Program-made: the position numbers and the translations under genes
The notes under the pieces: model-generated
Database searches by the model: none
What the model saw: only the letters and a program-made list of their open reading frames with translations
What the model was told of the DNA's origin: nothing
Assembly: GCA_035512195.1 (NCBI GenBank)
Contig: DATKEK010000305.1
Span: 1 to 5,113, forward strand
From: DATKEK01 sp035512195
GTDB lineage: Bacteria > Pseudomonadota > Gammaproteobacteria > Burkholderiales > Eutrophovitaceae
Direction: 5' to 3'
DNA: 5,113 bases
Shown: positions 1 through 5,113 of the stretch, in pieces
Position numbering within the stretch: the first letter of the stretch is position 1
Layout: each line of letters begins with the position of its first letter

Positions 1-717
1 TCAATAACCCAGGTAAGCCCCCCGCACGTCTTCGTGGCCGCGGATCACGTCGGGGCTGCCGGACACGACCACGCGCCCGGTTTCGAGCAGGAACACCTGG
101 TCGGCGAGGTCGAGCGCGATCGCCGCGTTCTGCTCGACCAGCAGGATCGCCACCGACTGCTCGGCGTTGATCCTTCGCATGATGCGAAAGATCTCGGCCA
201 CCACCAGCGGCGCGAGGCCGAACGACGGCTCGTCCAGCAGCAACAGCCGCGGCCGCGACATCAATGCGCGCGCGATCGCCAGCATCTGCTGCTCGCCGCC
301 GGAAAGCGTGCCGGCCTGCTGGCGCCGGCGCTCCTTCAGCCGCGGGAAATATTCGTAGACCCGTTCGAGATCGCTGTTGATGGCCTGCCTGTCGCGCTGC
401 ATGAATGCGCCGACGTGCAGGTTTTCTTCCGTGCTCAGCGTGAGAAACGTGCCCCGGCCGTCCGGCACATGGCCCACGCCCAGACGCACGATTTCCTCCG
501 GCGCCCAGCCGGACACGTCGCGGCCGTGCAATTTCACGCTGCCGCCGGTCTTTACCATGCCGCACACCGCGCGCAGCAGGGTGGTCTTGCCGGCACCGTT
601 TGCGCCGAGCACCGCGGTGACACCGCTCTCGCCCACCGACAACGACACGCCGTGCAGCACCTGCCCGTCGCCATAAGTTGCAGTCAGGTCCAGCGTCTCC
701 AGCACGGTACCGGTCAT
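1..717 (-). CDS. livF: LivF-type ABC transporter ATP-binding protein (branched-chain/hydrophobic amino acid importer)
   Basis: Complete 238-residue ATPase, the usual LivF length. It would hydrolyse ATP on the cytoplasmic side of the membrane, paired with LivG, to drive uptake of branched-chain amino acids or related small carboxylates through LivH/LivM-type permeases. Visible motifs: Walker A GANGAGKT (38-45); a LivF-style Q-loop region VPDGRG (84-89), with Asp where Glu is more usual; ABC signature LSGGEQQ (138-144); Walker B LLLLDEP (158-164) with catalytic Glu163; D-loop SFGLAP (165-170); and LLVEQNA (191-197), where Gln replaces the switch His, a LivF hallmark. The ATG overlaps the livG stop as ATGA, and a GGGGGA Shine-Dalgarno-like run lies just upstream inside livG, so translational coupling is likely. 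The stop codon is at the window edge, so downstream operon members and the terminator are not visible. Family assignment is firm; the true substrate is not known. Confidence 0.95.
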   Translation of the reverse strand: MTGTVLETLDLTATYGDGQVLHGVSLSVGESGVTAVLGANGAGKTTLLRAVCGMVKTGGSVKLHGRDVSGWAPEEIVRLGVGHVPDGRGTFLTLSTEENLHVGAFMQRDRQAINSDLERVYEYFPRLKERRRQQAGTLSGGEQQMLAIARALMSRPRLLLLDEPSFGLAPLVVAEIFRIMRRINAEQSVAILLVEQNAAIALDLADQVFLLETGRVVVSGSPDVIRGHEDVRGAYLGY

Positions 718-1511
718 GAATCCCCCAGGTAGGCGCGAATGACTTCCGGGTCGCGCTTCACCTGCTCCGGCGTGCCGTCGGCGATCTTGCGCCCGAAGTC
801 CAGCGCCACCACCTGATCGGAGACGCGCATCACCAGGTTCATGTGATGCTCGACCAGCAGAACTGTCAGCTTGAGTTCCTCGCGCAGGCGCCTGACCAGC
901 CCCATCAGCGTTTCCACTTCCTCGTGGCTAAGACCGGCGGCGGGTTCGTCCAGCAGCAGCAGGTCGGGCTTGCTCGCAAGCGCGCGGCCGAGTTCCACCC
1001 GCTTCTGCAGGCCGAACGGCAGATCGGATACGGCACGGTCGGCTACCGGCTGCAGTTCGAGCACATCGACGATCGAGCGCGCGTGCGCGACGAGTTCGCG
1101 TTCTTCCCGGTTGGCGATCGGAAAGCGCAGGGCATTGGCGAGAAAGCCGCTGCGGGTACGGCAATGCCCGCCGAGCATGATGTTCTGCCGCACCGTCATG
1201 CTGCGAAACAGCGCCAGGTTCTGGAAGGTGCGGCCGATGCCGAGACCGGCGATCGCGTGCCGCGGGACGTCGAGCAGGTCGCGTCCGCTGAAGCGGATGG
1301 CGCCGCTCTGGTACTGGTAAAGGCGCGAGATGCAGTTGAACAGCGTGGTCTTGCCGGCGCCGTTCGGACCGATCAGGCCGGTGATCGCGCCGCGCGGGAC
1401 GGTAAACGAAACGCCATCGAGCGCGACGATGCCGCCGAAGCTCACGCTTACGCCGGCAATATCGAGCAGCGGTTCGCCCGGGTTTTCTCCTCCGATGGTT
1501 GCGTCGTTCAC
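714..1511 (-). CDS. livG: LivG-type ABC transporter ATP-binding protein (branched-chain/hydrophobic amino acid importer)
   Basis: Complete 265-residue ATPase, the normal LivG length, and partner of the LivF encoded just downstream. Motifs: Walker A GPNGAGKT (48-55); Q-loop GRTFQN (93-98) with Gln97; signature region LPFGLQKRVE (164-173), the relaxed form typical of LivG rather than strict LSGGQ; Walker B LLLLDEP (184-190) with Glu189; D-loop AAGLS (191-195); and VEHHM (220-224) with switch His222. The C-terminal tail DPEVIRAYLGDS matches the short extension of the branched-chain amino-acid ATPase family. The start is GTG at 1511: no ATG, GTG or TTG occurs in frame between it and the upstream stop at 1596-1598, so it is the only canonical start preserving the N-terminal domain. 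The upstream GGCGGG is a weak ribosome site. It is the first visible gene of the leftward operon and is divergent from the acyl-CoA ligase. Permease and binding-protein genes are not in view. Confidence 0.95.
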   Translation of the reverse strand: MNDATIGGENPGEPLLDIAGVSVSFGGIVALDGVSFTVPRGAITGLIGPNGAGKTTLFNCISRLYQYQSGAIRFSGRDLLDVPRHAIAGLGIGRTFQNLALFRSMTVRQNIMLGGHCRTRSGFLANALRFPIANREERELVAHARSIVDVLELQPVADRAVSDLPFGLQKRVELGRALASKPDLLLLDEPAAGLSHEEVETLMGLVRRLREELKLTVLLVEHHMNLVMRVSDQVVALDFGRKIADGTPEQVKRDPEVIRAYLGDS

Positions 1512-1748
1512 GGTCGATTGCCCGCCGCGCCTGTCAGCGCGACAGCCTCCTCCCCTTCTGGCCGTGCGTCGAGGTGAAACACCGCGTCGATACTGTCACA
1601 AAGGCCTTGCCCGGTAAAGGCACGTACCTGCGGAAGAATTTTTGCGCTGCGGCACAACATGAGCACGCAGAAGCACGCGTTGACCCGCCGCGCCGAGATG
1701 TACACCATAGCGATCCTCATCGAATGCGAACGGGAATCGGACGGGAAG
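1512..1748. promoter_or_regulatory. Divergent intergenic region between livG and the first acyl-CoA ligase
   Basis: These 237 bases separate divergent start codons, so they should carry promoters for both directions. I see no strong sigma-70 promoter. The best rightward candidate is TTGACC (1680-1685) with CACCAT (1703-1708) at 17-bp spacing; its -10 matches only 3 of 6 consensus bases, but it would give a leader of about 35 nt to the ATG at 1749. Small symmetric elements are CTGTC/GACAG (1531-1535 and 1541-1545, in the livG leader), GGTG-AAA-CACC (1573-1583) and the 8-bp palindrome AAGGCCTT (1601-1608). Any of these could be an operator, but all are short enough to arise by chance. Open frames across the region are not supported as genes. 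The role is inferred from gene orientation. Confidence 0.45.
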
Positions 1749-3413
1749 ATGCAACTGCACCATCGCTTCTGGCCGGAAGGCGTGCCGAAAGTTTTCGCGT
1801 TGCCGGACACCAACGTGTACCGGAATCTGGAACACACCGCCGCACGCCTGCCGGACAAACCCGCGGTCATCTTCTACGGTTCGACGCTGAGCTACGGCGA
1901 ACTGAAGCGCCAGGCGGACGCGCTGGCCGGCTTTCTGCAACAGCGCTGCGGCGTGAAACGCGGCGACCGCGTGCTGCTGTTCATGCAGAACAGCCCGCAA
2001 TTCATCGTCGCCTTCTACGCCATCCTGCGCGCCGACGCGATGGTGGTGCCGGTCAACCCGATGAACCTGACCGCGGAACTCCGGCACTACGTGAACGACA
2101 GCGACGCGCGCGTCGTCATCTGCGGGCAGGAACTCCATCCCCAGTTGCGCCCGCTGCTCGGCGACGGCCTCGACCACGCGATCGTCGCCGCCTACTCCGA
2201 TTACCTCACCAGGCCGACCAACCTGCGCATTCCCGAAGTGGCAGGCGCACCCAGACTGGCAATCGCCGACCCCGGCGTGACGCTCTGGCACGACGCGCTG
2301 TCCGCCGGGCTCGAGCCGGAAGCGCACCTTGCCGGCCCCGATGACCTGTGCGTGATGCCGTATACCTCGGGCACCACCGGCCGTCCGAAGGGTTGCATCC
2401 ACACTCATCGCACGGTGATGAGCACCATCCTCGCCGGCGCGCTCTGGGTCGGCATGGATGCGGAATCGGTAGTAATGGCGACGCTGCCGTTCTTCCATGT
2501 GACCGGGATGCAATGCAGCATGAACCAGCCGATCTGGAGCGGCTCGACCATCGTGGTGATGAACCGCTGGGACCGCGACACCGCCGGTGAGCTGATCCAG
2601 CGCCACAAGGTGGACGGCTGGACCAACATCTCCACCATGGCGATCGACTTTCTGGCCAACCCCGCACTCGGCAATTACGACGTTTCCAGCCTCAAGCACA
2701 TCGGCGGCGGCGGCGCCGCCATGCCGGAAGCGGTGTCCCGCCGCCTGCAGGACCTGACCGGGCTGAGCTATATCGAGGGCTACGGCCTGTCGGAAACGAT
2801 CGCGCCGACGCACATCAATCCGCCCGCACGGGTAAAGAAGCAATGCCTCGGCATCCCGATCTGCGACACCGATGCGCGCGTGATCGACCCGGACACGCTC
2901 GCCGAACTGCCGCCCGGCAAGGTCGGCGAAATCGTCTCGCACGGCCCGCAGATATTCCTCGGTTACTGGAAGAATCCGGCAGCGACCGAGGCCGCGTTCA
3001 TCGAACTCGACGGCAAGCGCTTCTTCCGCACCGGCGATCTCGGTTATTACGACGACGAGGGCTACTTTTTCATCGTCGACCGGCTGAAGCGCATGATCAA
3101 CGCCTCCGGTTTCAAGGTATGGCCGGCGGAAGTCGAGGCCACGCTCTACCACCACCCGGACATCCAGGAAGCCTGCATCATCGGCACTGTCGACCCGCAC
3201 CGCGGCGAAACCGTAAAGGCGGTGGTGGTGCTGCGCGACGCGTCGAAAGGCAAAGTCGCCGCCGCAGACATCGTCGACTGGGCGCGTGAGAGAATGGCCG
3301 CCTACAAGGTCCCGCGCGTGATCGAGTTCGCCGACACTCTGCCGAAGTCCGCCACCGGAAAGGTGCAGTGGCGCGCGCTGCAGGAAACGGAGAACCGGAG
3401 GGTGCAGGCGTGA
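1749..3413 (+). CDS. AMP-forming acyl-CoA ligase (fatty/aryl acid--CoA ligase family), copy 1
   Basis: A 554-residue member of the adenylate-forming (ANL) superfamily. These enzymes activate a carboxylic acid with ATP to an acyl-AMP, then transfer the acyl group to coenzyme A in the cytoplasm. Motifs: P-loop YTSGTTGRPKG (205-215); FFHVTGMQ (248-255); GGGGAAMPEA (319-328); YGLSET (345-350), the adenine-binding motif; RTGD (427-430) with ribose-binding Asp430; hinge region DRLKRMINASGFKVWP (444-459); and C-terminal PKSATGK (532-538) with the catalytic Lys538. Length is normal and all core residues are intact. An in-frame ATG at 1659 would add 30 residues, but 1749 is preferred: the product then begins MQLHHRFWP, matching MEAAHFTFWP of the downstream paralogue, and the extra segment resembles nothing in that paralogue. 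GGGAA at 1732-1736 is a modest ribosome site. No signal peptide or membrane segment is seen. The substrate cannot be assigned; annotations such as long-chain fatty acid, medium-chain or aromatic acid CoA ligase are all possible. Confidence 0.93.
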   Translation: MQLHHRFWPEGVPKVFALPDTNVYRNLEHTAARLPDKPAVIFYGSTLSYGELKRQADALAGFLQQRCGVKRGDRVLLFMQNSPQFIVAFYAILRADAMVVPVNPMNLTAELRHYVNDSDARVVICGQELHPQLRPLLGDGLDHAIVAAYSDYLTRPTNLRIPEVAGAPRLAIADPGVTLWHDALSAGLEPEAHLAGPDDLCVMPYTSGTTGRPKGCIHTHRTVMSTILAGALWVGMDAESVVMATLPFFHVTGMQCSMNQPIWSGSTIVVMNRWDRDTAGELIQRHKVDGWTNISTMAIDFLANPALGNYDVSSLKHIGGGGAAMPEAVSRRLQDLTGLSYIEGYGLSETIAPTHINPPARVKKQCLGIPICDTDARVIDPDTLAELPPGKVGEIVSHGPQIFLGYWKNPAATEAAFIELDGKRFFRTGDLGYYDDEGYFFIVDRLKRMINASGFKVWPAEVEATLYHHPDIQEACIIGTVDPHRGETVKAVVVLRDASKGKVAAADIVDWARERMAAYKVPRVIEFADTLPKSATGKVQWRALQETENRRVQA

Positions 3414-3490
3414 GCAGGGCGAGGATTCCGCGACGAACAGCATTGGAGCGAATCCGGATGACGACGGTGACACGTTTCCCTCACCCTCGA

Positions 3491-3513
3491 TCCCTCTCCC
3501 GATGGGAGAGGGA
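3491..3513 (+). other. Perfect 10-bp hairpin, 3-nt loop
   Basis: TCCCTCTCCC (3491-3500) and GGGAGAGGGA (3504-3513) are exact reverse complements separated by the loop GAT. It starts 77 bases after the stop codon of the first ligase. Its stability would be high, but it is followed by AGTAACACCC rather than a run of T, so it does not fit a canonical Rho-independent terminator in the forward direction. On the opposite strand it is also not followed by a T-tract. It may act as an mRNA 3'-end stabiliser, or simply be part of the surrounding repeat element. Confidence 0.75.
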
Positions 3514-3570
3514 AGTAACACCCTTCTCCCTCCGGGACAACATGCGCGCAGCGCCTGTTGCGGCGAAGGC

Positions 3571-3584
3571 TGACCTTAAGGTCA
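3571..3584. other. Perfect 14-bp palindrome TGACCTTAAGGTCA
   Basis: The sequence is an exact dyad with no spacer, flanked by GGC on the left (3568-3570) and GCC on the right (3586-3588) with one unpaired T, which extends the symmetry. It sits about 104 bases before the ATG of the second ligase, inside the structured intergenic element. It could be a binding site for a dimeric regulator or only an internal arm of the repeat. No matching copy occurs in the livG-ligase intergenic region, which argues against a shared operator for the locus. Confidence 0.6.
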
Positions 3585-3687
3585 TGCCGTAGCCACAAGG
3601 GCAGGGGATGAGGGAAGCGCTCGTTCCTTCGCCTTCTCTCGAAATAGAGCCGCATAGTCTCGAATCACACCACTCCGTAACCGACGC

Positions 3688-5113
3688 ATGGAAGCAGCGC
3701 ATTTCACATTCTGGCCGAAGCATCTCACCCGGCACCTCACCGTGCCGGTCACCACGCTCGCATTCAATCTCGAGGTTTCCGCCGCGCGCTATCCGGACAA
3801 GTCCGCGGTAGTGTTCTACGGCAGCGTGCTGACGTACGCAAAGCTGAAACACGAAGTCGACCTGATGGCGGGTTTCCTGCAGCATCGCTGCGGCGTGCGC
3901 AAAGGCGACCGCGTGCTGCTCGACCTGCAGAACGCACCGCAGTTCATCGTCGGCTACTACGCGATCCTGCGCGCGGACGCGGTGGTGGTGCCGGTGAGCC
4001 CGATGAACGTCACCGACGAACTGGAGCATTACTTCGAGGACAGCGGCGCGAGTACCGCGATATTCGCGCAGGATCTCTACGAGCAGATGCAGCCGCTGCT
4101 CGGCAAGCAGATCCGGCACGCGATCGTCGCCACCTATTCCGATTACCTGCCGGAAGCGCGCGTAGCAGCAGCGCCGGACTTCGTTGCCGCGCCGAAGCAG
4201 ACGTTCACCGATCCCGGCGTGGTCTCCTGGTCGGATGCGCTGCTCGCCGACTACAAACCGCTCGCGCCCGCCGCGCAGGCGGACGACCTCGCCGCGATCC
4301 TCTACACCTCCGGCACCACCGGCAAGCCCAAAGGCTGCATGCACACCCACCACACGGTGATGACCACGCTGGTCGGCGGTGCACTGTGGGAAGGCATGAC
4401 CGCGGATTCCGCTGCGCTCGCCACCGCGCCGTTCTTCCACGTCACCGGCATGCAGCACAGCATGAACGGCTTCATCTACGCCGGCGGCAGCATCGTCATC
4501 CTGCCGCGCTGGAACCCGGAAGCCGCCGGCGCGCTGATCGAGCGTTACCGCTGCACCCACTGGGCGAACGTGCCAACCATGGTGGTAGATCTGCTCGCGC
4601 ATCCGTCCACGCAGAACCGCGACCTGTCCTCGCTGCAGAACATCTTCGGCGGCGGCAGCTCGATGCCGGAAGCGGTCGCGCAAAAACTCTACGAGCGCTG
4701 CGGCATCCGCTACATGGAAGCCTACGGCATGACCGAGACGATCTCGCAGACCCACGTCAACCCGCACGACGACCTGCGCATGCAGTGCCTCGGCATCCCC
4801 ACCTTCGACACCATCGCCCACGTCATCGACCCGGACACGCTGAAGCCGCTCGGCCCGAACGAAACCGGCGAGATCGTGGTGCACGGCCCGCAACTGATGT
4901 TGGGCTACTGGAACCGGCCGGAGGCGACAGACGCGGCGTTCTTCGATATGGACGGCAGGCGCTTCTTCCGCACCGGCGACCTCGGGCGATACGACGAGGA
5001 GGGTTTCTATTACATCGCCGACCGCCTGAAACGCATGATCAACGCGTCCGGCTACAAGGTGTGGCCGGCGGAAGTCGAGGCGACGCTGTACAAGCACCCG
5101 GACATCAAGGAAG
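3688..5113 (+). CDS. AMP-forming acyl-CoA ligase, copy 2 (partial, 3' end beyond window)
   Basis: This open frame runs off the right edge after 475 complete codons; by comparison with copy 1 about 80 residues are missing, including the catalytic C-terminal lysine motif. It is an adenylate-forming acyl-CoA ligase with P-loop YTSGTTGKPKG (206-216), FFHVTGMQ (249-256), GGGSSMPEA (321-329), YGMTET (346-351), RTGD (428-431) and hinge region DRLKRMINASGYKVWP (445-460). It aligns to copy 1 from FWP onward without a gap, offset by one residue; my hand count is about 272 identities over 468 positions (58%). The ATG at 3688 is the only canonical start after the in-frame TAG at 3655-3657, and the protein begins MEAAHFTFWP, in register with copy 1. 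No clear Shine-Dalgarno sequence precedes it. It lies on the same strand as copy 1 after a 274-bp gap holding a structured repeat, so it may be separately transcribed. The substrate is unknown and probably differs from that of copy 1. Confidence 0.93.
   Translation, partial: MEAAHFTFWPKHLTRHLTVPVTTLAFNLEVSAARYPDKSAVVFYGSVLTYAKLKHEVDLMAGFLQHRCGVRKGDRVLLDLQNAPQFIVGYYAILRADAVVVPVSPMNVTDELEHYFEDSGASTAIFAQDLYEQMQPLLGKQIRHAIVATYSDYLPEARVAAAPDFVAAPKQTFTDPGVVSWSDALLADYKPLAPAAQADDLAAILYTSGTTGKPKGCMHTHHTVMTTLVGGALWEGMTADSAALATAPFFHVTGMQHSMNGFIYAGGSIVILPRWNPEAAGALIERYRCTHWANVPTMVVDLLAHPSTQNRDLSSLQNIFGGGSSMPEAVAQKLYERCGIRYMEAYGMTETISQTHVNPHDDLRMQCLGIPTFDTIAHVIDPDTLKPLGPNETGEIVVHGPQLMLGYWNRPEATDAAFFDMDGRRFFRTGDLGRYDEEGFYYIADRLKRMINASGYKVWPAEVEATLYKHPDIKE

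Larger units (their letters stand above)
3473..3619. repeat. Structured palindromic intergenic element, REP/MITE-like (about 147 bp)
   Basis: This element lies in the 274-bp gap between the two ligase genes. Its ends form an imperfect terminal inverted repeat: bases 3473-3487 (CGTTTCCCTCACCCT) match the reverse complement of 3605-3619 at 12 of 15 positions. Inside are a perfect hairpin (3491-3513), a second hairpin sharing one arm (3504-3530), a possible CAACA/TGTTG stem (3538-3542 with 3556-3560) around a GCGC-rich loop, and a perfect 14-bp palindrome (3571-3584). No target-site duplication is evident and no protein is encoded. The CCCTCACCC...CCCTCTCCC...GGGAGAGGG style resembles dispersed intergenic repeats of beta- and gammaproteobacteria; that is from memory, and only genome-wide copy number would prove it. 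It could stabilise the upstream mRNA 3' end or reduce read-through into the second ligase. Confidence 0.6.

Noticed and set aside
34..1577. Plus-strand open frames opposite livF and livG
   Set aside because: Both liv genes have complete ATPase motifs on the minus strand; the opposite frames are low-complexity antisense shadows.
1499..2344. Plus-strand open frame (281 codons) spanning the divergent region and the start of ligase copy 1
   Set aside because: It is out of frame with the ligase and dominated by Arg, Ala, Pro and Gly; no motif is present and it conflicts with a well-supported gene.
1596..3521. Long minus-strand open frame (641 codons) antisense to ligase copy 1
   Set aside because: It lies opposite a gene with complete family motifs, its translation is rich in Arg, His, Val, Asp and Gly in the pattern expected from GC-rich antisense, and it shows no domain. 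It is a compositional shadow.
3491..3530. Rho-independent terminator for ligase copy 1
   Set aside because: The stem is strong, but no T-tract follows on either strand, so I did not label it a terminator.
3368..3592. Small plus-strand frame across the end of ligase copy 1 and the hairpin element
   Set aside because: It overlaps the end of the ligase out of frame and its second half is translated from palindromic DNA; there is no ribosome site or recognisable family.
3473..3619. CRISPR array or insertion sequence
   Set aside because: There are no regularly spaced direct repeats with unique spacers, no transposase and no visible target-site duplication; the symmetry is inverted and confined to about 147 bp.
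3481..5097. Long minus-strand open frame (538 codons) antisense to ligase copy 2
   Set aside because: It has the same composition as the antisense frame of copy 1 and resembles it only because the two sense genes are paralogues. It also runs through the hairpin element and has no recognisable motif.

Overview
The window is GC-rich (low-to-mid 60s percent by eye) and densely coded. It reads like the chromosome of a proteobacterium, most likely a betaproteobacterium (Burkholderiales or Rhodocyclales type). That placement rests on codon use and on resemblance to the FWP-starting acyl-CoA ligases I associate with that group; no rRNA or marker gene is present to prove it.

Layout. (1) Bases 1-1511, minus strand: two ATPase subunits of a branched-chain/hydrophobic amino-acid-type ABC importer, livG then livF in transcription order, overlapping by ATGA. 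The livF stop codon lies exactly on the left edge, so any downstream permease or binding-protein genes are out of view. (2) Bases 1512-1748: a divergent intergenic region that must hold signals for livG leftward and the first ligase rightward; it has only weak promoter-like and inverted-repeat elements. (3) Bases 1749-3413, plus strand: a complete 554-residue AMP-forming acyl-CoA ligase. (4) Bases 3414-3687: a gap holding a compact, structured element of about 147 bp (3473-3619) with imperfect terminal inverted repeats, two alternative hairpins and a perfect 14-bp palindrome, resembling a REP/MITE-type intergenic repeat. (5) Bases 3688-5113, plus strand: a second acyl-CoA ligase, cut by the right edge after 475 codons. 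It is a paralogue of the first, about 58% identical by hand count with no internal gap.

How the parts may work together. The ATPases would power uptake of a small carboxylate or amino acid through membrane subunits not seen here. The two ligases would convert carboxylic acids to acyl-CoA thioesters for catabolism. Divergent liv and ligase genes suggest one uptake-and-activation locus, but the substrate cannot be read from the sequence. I see no CRISPR array, tRNA, rRNA, transposase, phage gene or defence gene. The families are well known; the noncoding element and the diverged tandem ligase pair are the parts most worth a second look.
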